The notes below the pieces were generated by a model. The model was not told where the DNA came from. It did not search any database and saw nothing but the letters and a program-made list of their open reading frames with translations. DNA of 64,000 nt from Methylobacterium nonmethylotrophicum (GTDB taxonomy: Bacteria > Pseudomonadota > Alphaproteobacteria > Rhizobiales > Beijerinckiaceae), in contig NZ_SRLB01000015.1 of assembly GCF_004745635.1 (NCBI RefSeq), positions 1 to 64,000 of the forward strand, read 5' to 3'. Positions 1-8,431 of the stretch are shown here, piece by piece. The translations under genes and the position numbers were made by a program. Positions within the stretch are counted from its first letter, which is position 1; every line of letters begins with the position of its first letter.

Positions 1-58
1 TCAGGCTTTTGCTGTCTCTCCTGCTCGCCGCCGCACTCCGCATGGTCAGATCCGACCC

Positions 59-90
59 GCCAAGCAGCCAAGCCGCCAAGCCGCCAAGCC
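59..90. repeat. 8-bp tandem repeat at window edge
   Basis: Four copies of an 8-base unit (GCCAAGCM) lie head to tail. No gene could be supported in the first 248 bases. The interval also ends with one arm of the palindromic element described at 19.5 and 38.9 kb (CACCTCAGGATGAGGTC at 133-149). Confidence 0.6.
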
Positions 91-132
91 GCCTGAGCGA
101 TTTCTTCACGGACGACGATCGAAGATCGCCAG

Positions 133-149
133 CACCTCAGGATGAGGTC
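133..149. repeat. Partial copy (one arm) of CCTCATCCTGAGG palindromic element
   Basis: This stretch matches the right-hand terminus of the full elements at 19523-19660 and 38891-39024. The preceding GATCGAAGATCGCCAG also resembles their interior. No matching left arm is visible, so it is a solo end or a remnant. Confidence 0.55.
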
Positions 150-248
150 GAGGGCTGGGATGAGCGTCTCTGAATACGCTAACCCGACTCTCGGTTTCTC
201 TCGGCTTGCCGTCCGTCCCCTCGGCGAGAGCAGGGCAGGGGAGGCCGG

Positions 249-1277
249 TCAGCCCCGCCGCGCCGCCTCGCTGGCGAGGCGCAGGAAGAGGTCGGCGGCG
301 ACCGCATGCGCGAAGTCGCCCCCGGCCCGGCGGGCATTCAGCACCGCCTCCTGCAGCAGCGCCACCGCCCGGCGCAACGAGGCCGGGCTCCAGCGGGCGA
401 GCTGGGTCTCGACGATCCTCTGGCGTCGGAAATGCAGGCCGCGCCAGCCGGCCACCATCGCGCCCGGGCTTTTGCCCTCGCCGTCGAGGCGGGTGGCGAG
501 CAGCGTGAGCGCGTGCCGCAGGGCGGCGCCGAGCATCACCGAGGCGTCCATGCCCTCGATCTGGAAGCGGCGGTAGCTGCGCTCGGTCTCCGCGACGCGC
601 CCGGCGAAGGCGGCGTCGATGAGGGCGTTGAGCATCTTGTCCGAGACGTCGCTGCCGATCGCCTCGACGTCCTCGATCCCGACCTCGCCCTGCCCGCGGG
701 CGTAGAGGGCGAGCTTCTCGATCTCGCCGAGGCTCGCCCGCCGGTCGCCGCCGAGGCTGCCGGCGAGGAGGTCGCGGGCCTCGCGGGTGATGCGCAAGCC
801 GTCGGCCCGCAAGGTGCGCTCGATCAGCTCGGCCAGCGTGCCGGCATCGTCGGGATAGCACGGGATCGCCAGGGCCCGGGGCGACCGCTCGCAGACGACG
901 CGCAAGGGGGCGGACTTGGCGAGATCGCCGGCCTCGACGACGATCCGGGTGTCGGTGCCTTCCTGCGTCAGGGCGGCCTCGACCGCAGGGGCGTAGTTGC
1001 GGCTGCCGGGCCGCACCCAGACGGCGCGCTTGCCCCCGAACAGCCCGACCGTGCCGGCCTCGTCGACGAGGCGGCCGGGATCGCTCGCCAGGACGTCGCC
1101 GTCGAGCTTGACCAGGGCGAAGGGGTCGGCGGGATCGTCGACCGCCTGCTCGGCGAGCCGGCGGGCGCGCTCGGCGACGAGGCCGGTATCGGGTCCGTAG
1201 ACCAGGATCACGGCGATGCGGGGATCCGGGCCGCGGCGGAGCAGCCCCTCGACCTCGCCGGCCTTGACGGCGGTCAT
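249..1277 (-). CDS. holA: DNA polymerase III subunit delta
   Basis: The 342-residue product matches the delta subunit of the clamp loader, which opens the beta sliding clamp and loads it on DNA. The N-terminal part has the usual nucleotide-fold start (VILVYGPDTGLVAERAR) but no functional Walker A, as expected for delta. The middle contains the family segment around LGEIEKLALYA, and the C-terminal collar follows. Length agrees with the family (about 340). The ATG lies one base after the lptE stop, so the two genes are probably translationally coupled. leuS-lptE-holA is a common alphaproteobacterial order, often next to parAB. Confidence 0.93.
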   Translation of the reverse strand: MTAVKAGEVEGLLRRGPDPRIAVILVYGPDTGLVAERARRLAEQAVDDPADPFALVKLDGDVLASDPGRLVDEAGTVGLFGGKRAVWVRPGSRNYAPAVEAALTQEGTDTRIVVEAGDLAKSAPLRVVCERSPRALAIPCYPDDAGTLAELIERTLRADGLRITREARDLLAGSLGGDRRASLGEIEKLALYARGQGEVGIEDVEAIGSDVSDKMLNALIDAAFAGRVAETERSYRRFQIEGMDASVMLGAALRHALTLLATRLDGEGKSPGAMVAGWRGLHFRRQRIVETQLARWSPASLRRAVALLQEAVLNARRAGGDFAHAVAADLFLRLASEAARRG

Positions 1278-1278
1278 G

Positions 1279-1815
1279 TCAGGGCTGGGTCGCCAGGATC
1301 GCGGCGACGCGCGTCTTGATCTGGTCGGACAGGAGCTTGGCCAGCCGGATCTCGGCGTCGCGGGCGGCGCGCAGGCTGGCGAAGCGCTGCGCCGAGCGGT
1401 CGTAGGTGGCGGTGCCCTGGGCGACGCCCTCGGTGACGACGCGGTCGCCCACGAGGGTCTGGACCTTGTAGGAGGCGACGCCGACGAGCGTCGCCGCCTC
1501 GGCCCGGCCGGTCACGGAGCTGACGATCGGCGTCTGCACCGACTCGCTCGCCGTGAGCGTCAGGCGGTACTTCTTCTCCGACGGCTGGCCCGACCCGTCG
1601 AGGTCGAAGACCAGCTCGCTGCGCAGGTAATGGCCGAGGCGCTCCTGGCCCTGCGCGGTCTTGGCCGGCTCGACCTGGATCGAGGCGAGGACGGCGCTCA
1701 AGGGGGCACCGGAAGCGGTCGGCCCGTAGAGGGGCCGGAAGCAGGCCGAGAGGCCGAGCGCCAGGGTGGCGACGAGAGTGAGGGTCCGCGCCGTCTTCGC
1801 CGTGCTGCCCGCCAT
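1279..1815 (-). CDS. lptE: LPS-assembly lipoprotein LptE
   Basis: LptE is the outer-membrane lipoprotein that plugs the LptD barrel and helps insert lipopolysaccharide. The 178-residue product starts with a lipoprotein signal peptide: KTAR, then a hydrophobic stretch, then the lipobox LSAC with the lipidated cysteine at about residue 25, followed by FRPLYG, a sequence typical of alphaproteobacterial LptE. I chose the ATG at 1815 because it places this signal at the N-terminus; an in-frame start at 1890 would bury it. It lies one base upstream of holA. Confidence 0.88.
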   Translation of the reverse strand: MAGSTAKTARTLTLVATLALGLSACFRPLYGPTASGAPLSAVLASIQVEPAKTAQGQERLGHYLRSELVFDLDGSGQPSEKKYRLTLTASESVQTPIVSSVTGRAEAATLVGVASYKVQTLVGDRVVTEGVAQGTATYDRSAQRFASLRAARDAEIRLAKLLSDQIKTRVAAILATQP

Positions 1816-2082
1816 GAAGATCCGTCCTGCCACCGCTCGCCTCGTGACCGCTACGCTGACGCCGTTACCGCTCCGCTGAGGCCCTGCCAAGGGGTGCCGG
1901 AATTTGTCCCGGCAGTACCCGCGGGGCCGCAGGATAGAGGCGGAGAGATAAAGAAGCTCTGCGGCAGCAGAAGGGCGGAAGGCCCGGACAGCCGGTGGAT
2001 ATCGCGGATGGCGCCGACGGAAGCGAGGCCCGGCGATCCTTCGATCGTCGGGCCTCGGAGCCCCCGGACGCGAGGGGGTCGA

Positions 2083-4674
2083 TCAGACCACGATGTTGAC
2101 GATGCGCAAAGGCACCACGATCACCTTGCGGGGCGGCTTGCCCTCCAGCGCCCGCTGCACCGGCTCGAGCGCCAGCGCCGCGGTCTCGACCGCCGCCTGG
2201 TCGGCATCGCGAGGCACGGTCACGTCGGCGCGCTTGCGGCCGTTGATCTGCACCGGCAGGGTCACGCTGTCCTCGACCAGGAGGTCGCGACGCACCTCCG
2301 GCCAAGCCGCCTCGGCCACGAGCCCATCCTGTCCGAGCGTCCGCCAGCAGGTCTCGGCGAGGTGCGGCATCATCGGGGCGATGAGCTGCACCAGGATCAG
2401 CGTCGCCTCCTTGAGGGCAGGGGAGGGGGCGCGGCCGCGCTCGGCGTTGACCGCCTCCTGCAGGCTGTTGGCCAGCTCGTAGACGTGGGCGACGCAGCGG
2501 TTGAAGCGCAGGCGCTCGATGTCGTCGCCGACCGCCGCCAGCGCCTTGTGGGCCGCCTTCAGCACCGCCTCGCTGCCGGCCGCCGCCGGCTCGGTGCCGC
2601 CCTCGGCCACCTCGCTCACCAGGCGCCACACGCGCTGGACGAAGCGCGAGGCGCCCTGCACGCCATCCTCGGTCCAGATCACGTCGCGCTCCGGCGGCGA
2701 GTCGGAGAGCATGAACCAGCGGGCCGTGTCGGCGCCGTACGACGCGATGATGTCGTCGGGGTCGACGACGTTCTTCTTCGACTTCGACATCTTCTCGATC
2801 GCCCCGATGGCGATCGGCGCGTCGGTTTTCACGTGAAACGCCTTACGGGTGCCGTCCTCGGTCACCACCTTGACGTCGACCGGCTGCACCCAGGCGCCGG
2901 CCGCGTCGCGATAGGTCTCGTGGACGACCATGCCCTGCGTGAACAGGCCGGCGAAGGGCTCGTCGAGCCCGGCCCAGCCGGTCTGGCGCATCGCCCGCAT
3001 GAAGAAGCGGGAATAGAGCAGGTGCAGGATCGCGTGCTCGATGCCGCCGATATACTGGTCGACGGGCAGCCAGCGGTCGGCCACCGCCTTGTCGGTCGGC
3101 GCGCCCTTGAGCCACGGCGCGGTGAAGCGCGCGAAGTACCAGGACGAATCGACGAAGGTGTCCATCGTGTCGGTCTCGCGCCGGGCCTCGGCCCCGCAGG
3201 ACGGGCACGGCACGGTGCGCCAGGCGGCGTCGCGCTCGAGCGGGTTGCCGGGCACGTCGAACGAGACCTCCTCGGGCAGCCGCACCGGCAGGTCCTCGAC
3301 CGGCACCGGCACGACGCCGCACGACTCGCAGTGGATCACCGGGATCGGGCAGCCCCAGTAGCGCTGGCGCGACACGCCCCAGTCGCGCAGGCGGAACTGC
3401 ACCCGGCGGCGCCCGACGGGCGCGCCGTCCAGGGTCTCGGCCTCCAGGCGCCCGGCGACGGCCGCGAACGCCTCGTCGGTGCTCATCCCGTCGAGGAAGC
3501 GCGAGTGGATCATCCGGCCCTCGCCGACATAGGCGGTGTCGGTGATCACGAAGGTGGCCGGATCCTGGTCGGGCGGGCAGACGACCGGCGTGTTGCCGAG
3601 GCCGTACTTGTTGGCGAAGTCGAGGTCGCGCTGGTCGTGGGCCGGGCAGCCGAACACCGCGCCGGTGCCGTATTCCATCAGCACGAAGTTCGCCACGTAG
3701 ACCGGCAGGGTCCAGGACGGATCGAGCGGGTGGCGCACCTTGAGGCCGGTGTCGAAGCCGAGCTTCTCCGCCGTGTCGATCGCGGCCTGCGCCGTGCCCA
3801 TGCGGCGGCACTCGGCGATGAAATCCTGCAGGGCCCGGTTGCCCGCCGCCACCGCGGCGGCGAGCGGGTGGTCGGCGGCGACCGCCAGGAACTTCGCGCC
3901 GAACAGCGTATCGGGGCGGGTGGTGTAGACCGTGACGTCGCGCGCGGCGCCTTCCGGCGCCGCCTCCAGGGCGAAGCGCAGCTCCAGGCCTTCCGAGCGG
4001 CCGATCCAGTTGCGCTGCATCAGCCGGACCTTCTCGGGCCAGCGCTCCAGGGTGTCGAGCCGGTCGTCGAGGTCCTGCGCGAAATCGGTGATCTTGAAGA
4101 ACCACTGGGTCAGCTCGCGCTGCTCGACCAGCGCCCCCGAGCGCCAGCCGCGCCCGTCGATCACCTGCTCGTTGGCGAGCACGGTATGGTCGACCGGATC
4201 CCAGTTGACCTTGGCGGTGCGGCGCGCGACCAGCCCGGCCTTCAGGAAGTCCAGGAACATCCGCTGCTGGTGCTTGTAGTAGTCGGGATCGCAGGTCGCG
4301 ATCTCGCGGCTCCAGTCCAGCGACAGGCCCATCGACTGCAGCTGCGCCCGCATCGTCGCGATGTTGGCGTAGGTCCAGTCCCGCGGGTTGACCTTGTTCT
4401 GCATCGCGGCGTTCTCGGCCGGCAGCCCGAAGGCGTCCCAGCCCATCGGGTGCAGCACGTTGAAGCCCTTGGCGCGCTTGTATCGCGCCACCACGTCGCC
4501 CATGGCGTAATTGCGCACGTGGCCCATGTGGATGCGCCCCGACGGGTAGGGGAACATCTCGAGCACGTAGTATTTCGGACGCGGATCGTCGTTGCGGGTG
4601 CGAAAAATCTCCCGCTCGGCCCACACCTGCTGCCAGTGGGGCTCGGAATCCTTCGCGTTGTAACGTTCGGCCAT
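2083..4674 (-). CDS. leuS: Leucyl-tRNA synthetase
   Basis: Class I aminoacyl-tRNA synthetase that charges tRNA-Leu in the cytoplasm. The 863-residue product has the HIGH-type motif HMGH at residues 49-52, the CP1 editing insertion in the middle, and KMSKS near residue 628, followed by the anticodon-binding domain. Length matches the family (about 860). The start at 4674 (MAERYNAK) is preferred over an in-frame one at 4749 because homologues begin with this motif. A 267-base gap separates it from lptE. A parS-like sequence lies inside the coding region at 2825-2840. Confidence 0.97.
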   Translation of the reverse strand: MAERYNAKDSEPHWQQVWAEREIFRTRNDDPRPKYYVLEMFPYPSGRIHMGHVRNYAMGDVVARYKRAKGFNVLHPMGWDAFGLPAENAAMQNKVNPRDWTYANIATMRAQLQSMGLSLDWSREIATCDPDYYKHQQRMFLDFLKAGLVARRTAKVNWDPVDHTVLANEQVIDGRGWRSGALVEQRELTQWFFKITDFAQDLDDRLDTLERWPEKVRLMQRNWIGRSEGLELRFALEAAPEGAARDVTVYTTRPDTLFGAKFLAVAADHPLAAAVAAGNRALQDFIAECRRMGTAQAAIDTAEKLGFDTGLKVRHPLDPSWTLPVYVANFVLMEYGTGAVFGCPAHDQRDLDFANKYGLGNTPVVCPPDQDPATFVITDTAYVGEGRMIHSRFLDGMSTDEAFAAVAGRLEAETLDGAPVGRRRVQFRLRDWGVSRQRYWGCPIPVIHCESCGVVPVPVEDLPVRLPEEVSFDVPGNPLERDAAWRTVPCPSCGAEARRETDTMDTFVDSSWYFARFTAPWLKGAPTDKAVADRWLPVDQYIGGIEHAILHLLYSRFFMRAMRQTGWAGLDEPFAGLFTQGMVVHETYRDAAGAWVQPVDVKVVTEDGTRKAFHVKTDAPIAIGAIEKMSKSKKNVVDPDDIIASYGADTARWFMLSDSPPERDVIWTEDGVQGASRFVQRVWRLVSEVAEGGTEPAAAGSEAVLKAAHKALAAVGDDIERLRFNRCVAHVYELANSLQEAVNAERGRAPSPALKEATLILVQLIAPMMPHLAETCWRTLGQDGLVAEAAWPEVRRDLLVEDSVTLPVQINGRKRADVTVPRDADQAAVETAALALEPVQRALEGKPPRKVIVVPLRIVNIVV
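2825..2840. promoter_or_regulatory. parS-like ParB-binding site inside leuS
   Basis: The sequence GTTTTCACGTGAAACG contains the uninterrupted palindromic core TTTCACGTGAAA and matches 13 of 16 positions of the parS consensus TGTTTCACGTGAAACA. A location within coding sequence near the origin is usual for parS. Binding is inferred. Confidence 0.55.
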
Positions 4675-4861
4675 GGGTGGCGTCTTTGCGACCGGTCGGC
4701 GCCGGCGCCGTGAGCACCGGCGGCAGGGGGAGGAGAGGGAAAACGTCACGGCCGCAAACGGTTGAGCTTGCTCGGCGCGGCGCCGGCGGACTAGGACACG
4801 GTTTGGTCCCGAGGGTCAACAATCAAGCACGGCGACGCGCCGCCGGAGAGGGGAGCCGGTC

Positions 4862-5545
4862 ATGATCGACCCGCAAGCCGTGACGTCGAACCTGGATGAG
4901 GTGCGCGCGGCGATCGCCCGGGCAGCCCACGACAGCGAGCGCGACCCCGCCGGCATTGCCCTGATCGCCGTGTCGAAGACGATCGCGCCCGAGGGCATCC
5001 GGCCGGCACTGGAGGCGGGCCAGCGTCTCTTCGGCGAGAACTACGTGCAGGAGGCGAAGGCCAAGTGGCCGGCCCTGCGCGAGGCGTTTCCGGATACCGA
5101 GCTGCACCTGATCGGCCCGCTGCAGTCGAACAAGGCACGGGAGGCGGTGGAGCTGTTCGACGTGATCCACACGCTCGACCGGAGGTCGCTCGCCGCGGCG
5201 CTCGCCAAGGAGATCGCCCGCGCCGGTCGGCACCCGACCCTGCTGGTCCAGGTCAATACCGGCGAGGAGCCGCAGAAGGGCGGCGTCGCGCCGGGCGCGG
5301 TCGACGCCTTCCTGGCCGAGTGCCGGGACACCCATGGCCTCACCGTCTCGGGGCTGATGTGCATTCCGCCGGCGGAGGACCCGCCCTCGGCGCATTTCGG
5401 CCTGCTGGCGGCGATCGCCCGCCGCCACGCCCTGCCGATCCTGTCGATGGGGATGAGCGCCGATTACCCGGCGGCGATCCAGATGGGGGCGACCCATGTG
5501 CGGGTCGGCAGCGCCATCTTCGGGGCGCGCCAGCCGAAAGGCTGA
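4862..5545 (+). CDS. yggS: YggS/PROSC family PLP-homeostasis protein
   Basis: Pyridoxal-phosphate-binding protein of the YggS/PLPBP family (227 residues), which buffers PLP and affects amino- and keto-acid balance and has no known catalytic reaction. Visible family features are the N-terminal AVSKT with the PLP lysine, FGENYVQEA, the HLIGPLQSNK segment, and the C-terminal phosphate-binding part LSMGMSADY and THVRVGSAIFG. The start has a good ribosome site (GGAGAGGGGAG) upstream. It is divergent from leuS, with about 187 bases between them for both promoters. Confidence 0.95.
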   Translation: MIDPQAVTSNLDEVRAAIARAAHDSERDPAGIALIAVSKTIAPEGIRPALEAGQRLFGENYVQEAKAKWPALREAFPDTELHLIGPLQSNKAREAVELFDVIHTLDRRSLAAALAKEIARAGRHPTLLVQVNTGEEPQKGGVAPGAVDAFLAECRDTHGLTVSGLMCIPPAEDPPSAHFGLLAAIARRHALPILSMGMSADYPAAIQMGATHVRVGSAIFGARQPKG

Positions 5546-5570
5546 CCCGTCGAGGCCTGACGCGCGACCG

Positions 5571-5771
5571 TCAGTTGGCGTGCAGGCAGCGGATCTCCTC
5601 CCGCGCCTGCTCCAGGAAGCGGACCCGGTCCTCGTCCGTCAGCAGCACAGGGGAGTTCGGCATCCCGTCCCGGTAGCGCACGGACCCGTCCCAGAGGGTG
5701 CCGCGCGGTCCCTCGGCCGCATGGATCTGGCGGGCCCGAACGATCTCGGTCGCGGTATAGGCGTCGAGCAT
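5571..5771 (-). CDS. Small hypothetical protein (66 aa)
   Basis: I do not recognise this protein. It is 66 residues, charged, and has no signal peptide or membrane segment. It contains two likely helices (TATEIVRARQIHAAEG and EDRVRFLEQAREEIR) around a Trp/Tyr-containing middle. It is convergent with yggS, and a moderately AT-rich promoter-like region lies upstream (5772-5945). Residue composition looks like a genuine small protein rather than a shadow of another frame, but there is no functional clue. Confidence 0.5.
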   Translation of the reverse strand: MLDAYTATEIVRARQIHAAEGPRGTLWDGSVRYRDGMPNSPVLLTDEDRVRFLEQAREEIRCLHAN

Positions 5772-5945
5772 GCGTCTCTCCCCTGCGTCCGATGCGGCTT
5801 TTGTGTGGCAGCCAGACCCTACAGGATGTTTTCGCGAAGCGCGAGTGTGGCAGCGTTACCAAAATGATAGATGTCGTTGTGCTTCGCAGCATGGCGAAGA
5901 GAGACAAATGTCGCGAAAATCCCGGGAGATCGGAGAACAGCTTTC

Positions 5946-6479
5946 TCAGATCGCGAGGCGCGTGCCGGGCCCGAGGCGGCGCAGGAGCCTGATCAGGTCG
6001 GTCCGGCGCAGGGCGACGCAGCCCTCGGTCGGCCCGAAGCCCGGACGGGCGACGTGCAGGAAGATGGCGCTGCCCCGCCCGCGGCGGATCGGGCCGCGGT
6101 TGTAGTCGAGGTCGATCACGAGGTCGTAGAGCCCGTCGTCGCGCCACAGCCGCTCGGCGCTGATGCCGGGGGCGGGGAGGGGCAGCGGCCGGTTGTAGCG
6201 CCGGTCCTTCGGGTCGTCGCACCAGCCGTCGTTCGGGCGGATGCGGCGCAGGGGGAGGCGGGTCGCGGGCCGTACCCCGAGCCGGTCCGGCCGGTAGAAG
6301 CCGCCGCGCAGCCGGAAGGCGCCATGGGGCGAGGCGCCGTCGCCCTCGCGCTTGGTGCGGGTCTGGCCGCCCTTGCCGAGGGCGCAGGGGATCAGGACCG
6401 GGCCGGCGATCAGGGTGCCGCGGCGGCGGTCGAGGGGGTTCGGGCGGACCCGCAGCCGCGGGAGGGTGATGCGCTTCAT
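5946..6479 (-). CDS. L,D-transpeptidase (YkuD) family protein
   Basis: The 177-residue product has a compact YkuD catalytic domain: the conserved histidine in FLHVARPGF is followed by TEGCVALRR, which holds the catalytic cysteine (family motif HXnS/TXGC). Such enzymes cross-link peptidoglycan stem peptides or attach proteins to them. There is no clear N-terminal signal peptide (MKRITLPRLRVRPNP), so either the start is downstream of the true one or export differs. Related stand-alone copies are common in Hyphomicrobiales. It is divergent from the exonuclease gene at 6600. Confidence 0.8.
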   Translation of the reverse strand: MKRITLPRLRVRPNPLDRRRGTLIAGPVLIPCALGKGGQTRTKREGDGASPHGAFRLRGGFYRPDRLGVRPATRLPLRRIRPNDGWCDDPKDRRYNRPLPLPAPGISAERLWRDDGLYDLVIDLDYNRGPIRRGRGSAIFLHVARPGFGPTEGCVALRRTDLIRLLRRLGPGTRLAI

Positions 6480-6599
6480 GGCCCCGTCTTACGGCGCGGT
6501 CGCGGTCCGCTCCAGAGGCTCGGGCTTCAGGGGCGTTGCCGAGCGTGACAGGACGGCCGGTCCGAGGGACACTGCGGCGCCCCCCGGACGACACGCTCC

Positions 6600-7274
6600 A
6601 TGCACCAGAGGACGCCCGCGCCGACCCCGATCCCCGCTGCGCCGCCCGACTGGCTCGGCTGGCTGCCGGCGCGCCTCGTCGCCGTCGACGTCGAGACCAC
6701 CGGCCTGGCCGAGACGGACCGGGTGGTGAGCTTCGGCGCCGTGGCGCTCGCCACCGCCTCCCTTGCCACAGGCCGGCCCGAGATCGCCTGCCACCATCTG
6801 ATCTTCGATCCCGGCCGCCCGAGCCATCCGAGGGCCGAGGCCGTGCACGGCTACGACGACTGGCTCCTGCGCCACCAGGACCCGGCCGGGCGGCATGCCG
6901 GCGCGGTGGCGGATCTCCTCGCCGGGGCCGACCTCGTCGTCGCCCACAACGCCGCCTTCGACCTCGGCTTCCTCAACCGCGAGTTCGCCGCCGCCGGCCT
7001 GGCTCCGGTCCTGCCCAAGGTCTACTGCACCATGGAGTCCTATCGCCGCCGGGGCGAGAAGGGACGGGCAGCCCTCGACGCGGTCTGCCGGCGCATCGGC
7101 ATCGCGCGGGCCGGCGCCCGCCACGGCGCGCTCGAGGATGCCTGGCTGGCGCTCCGGGCCTATCTCTGGCTCCAGGCCTGCCCGGTGGCGGTGAAGCGCC
7201 CGCCGCTCCAGGCCCCCGCCAACCTGCGGCCTGCGCCGCCGCGTCCCGAGGGACCGCTGCCGCCCCGGGCGTGA
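6600..7274 (+). CDS. DnaQ-like 3'-5' exonuclease domain protein
   Basis: Exonuclease of the DEDDh type, 224 residues. Exo I is VDVETTGL (both acidic residues present), Exo II is HNAAFDLGFLN, and Exo III is HGALEDAWLA with the catalytic histidine and aspartate. It is distinct from the replicative epsilon subunit gene at 33484 and may act in repair or RNA/DNA trimming. The C-terminus is proline-rich (RPPLQAPANLRPAPPRP) and probably disordered. An N-terminal DWLGWLPARL segment precedes the nuclease domain, as in some alphaproteobacterial relatives. Confidence 0.85.
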   Translation: MHQRTPAPTPIPAAPPDWLGWLPARLVAVDVETTGLAETDRVVSFGAVALATASLATGRPEIACHHLIFDPGRPSHPRAEAVHGYDDWLLRHQDPAGRHAGAVADLLAGADLVVAHNAAFDLGFLNREFAAAGLAPVLPKVYCTMESYRRRGEKGRAALDAVCRRIGIARAGARHGALEDAWLALRAYLWLQACPVAVKRPPLQAPANLRPAPPRPEGPLPPRA

Positions 7275-7449
7275 CGCGGGGGCCGTGGACAGGGCCGGGC
7301 CCGGCCCTTGCCGCGGCGGGACGCTCCGCTACTCTGCCCCCGCATGCTGCCAGGCTGCCGGATCGTCCGGGCCGGGCAGCGGCCGCCGGGAGGCCGCGTT
7401 GGGGGCGCGGCCTCCCGGCGGCCGTCCCCTCCTCGAGAGTGCCGGTTCG

Positions 7450-8136
7450 ATGTCGAACGCCCATCGCCTGCTCGTCGTCGACGACGATCCGACCCTGCGC
7501 GACACGCTGACCGAGCAGCTCGCCCTCTCGGACGCCTTCGAGGTCGTCACCGCCGAGACCGCCCGGGCCGCGATGGACCGGGTCGCGGCGGAGCGGGTCG
7601 ACCTCGTGGTGATGGATGTCGGCCTGCCCGACCTCGACGGGCGCGAGGCGGTGCGTCAGATGCGCCAGGGCGGCTTTCGCGGCCCGGTGATCATGCTGAC
7701 CGGCCAGGCCTCGGACTCGGACACCGTGCAGGGGCTGGATGCCGGCGCCAACGACTACGTGACGAAGCCGTTCAAGCTCGCGGTGCTGCTCGCCCGCATC
7801 CGCGCCCAGCTGCGCCAGTACGAGGCGAGCGAGGACGCGGTGTTCCAGATCGGCCCCTACACCTTCCGTCCGGGCGCCAAGCTCCTGGTCGGCGAGCGCG
7901 GCTCGAAGCTGAAGCTCACCGAGAAGGAGACCGCGATCCTGCGCTTCCTGTACCGGGCCGGGCGGCAGGTGGTCGGGCGCGACACGCTGCTGGCCGAGGT
8001 CTGGGGCTACAACGCCCAGGTCACCACCCACACCCTCGAGACCCACATCTACCGCCTGCGCCAGAAGATCGAGCCCAACCCGGCGACGGCCTCGATCCTG
8101 GTGACCGAGGGCGGGGGGTACAAGCTGCTGCCGTGA
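7450..8136 (+). CDS. OmpR/PhoB-family response regulator
   Basis: Two-domain response regulator of 228 residues. The receiver domain shows the acidic pocket (VVDDDP), the phospho-acceptor Asp in VVMDVGLPDLDG, the switch Thr in MLTGQ and the Lys in VTKPF. The C-terminal winged helix has LTEKETAILRFL and the recognition segment THTLETHIYRLRQKIE. I set the start at the ATG at 7450, since residues read from earlier in-frame codons are low-complexity. No histidine kinase lies nearby, so it is an orphan. A palindromic repeat element follows the gene. Confidence 0.93.
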   Translation: MSNAHRLLVVDDDPTLRDTLTEQLALSDAFEVVTAETARAAMDRVAAERVDLVVMDVGLPDLDGREAVRQMRQGGFRGPVIMLTGQASDSDTVQGLDAGANDYVTKPFKLAVLLARIRAQLRQYEASEDAVFQIGPYTFRPGAKLLVGERGSKLKLTEKETAILRFLYRAGRQVVGRDTLLAEVWGYNAQVTTHTLETHIYRLRQKIEPNPATASILVTEGGGYKLLP

Positions 8137-8193
8137 GAGGGGCGATGGGGGCGATGGTACCGGTTCCGTCTGAACCGTTCGAATAAGGATAGA

Positions 8194-8371
8194 GCGCGTC
8201 TCCCCTCTCCCGTGTGGGAGAGGGGTAGGGGTGAGGGTGCTACGGTTCTGAGTCCGGCGTTGAGCGCCGAGCTGCCAGCACCATGCTCAGCGACTCACAC
8301 TGAAGCGTGTCACCCTCACGCGGGATCTTCGATCCCCTACCCCTCTCCCACACGGGAGAGGGGATCCCGCG
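8194..8371. repeat. Palindromic intergenic element, CTCTCCC family, copy 1
   Basis: A long imperfect inverted repeat: the left arm (about 8194-8239) contains CTCCCCTCTCCCGTGTGGGA followed by GGGGTGAGGGTG, and the right arm (about 8307-8371) carries the reverse complement interrupted by a short GCGGGATCTTCGATC insertion. The loop holds the unique sequence. A second copy is at 21211-21377. No coding capacity. It behaves like a non-autonomous palindromic element and could form a strong RNA hairpin. Confidence 0.75.
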
Positions 8372-8431
8372 CCCAATCCGGTTCGGGCCTGATCAAGCGG
8401 AACGATGTGGCGGACCGGACTGGTCCCGCGC

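Noticed and set aside
1216..4713. Long plus-strand frame opposite lptE-leuS
   Set aside because: It lies wholly antisense to clearly real genes; GC-rich DNA keeps such frames open by chance. The protein is Arg/Gly/Ala/Pro-rich with no family similarity.
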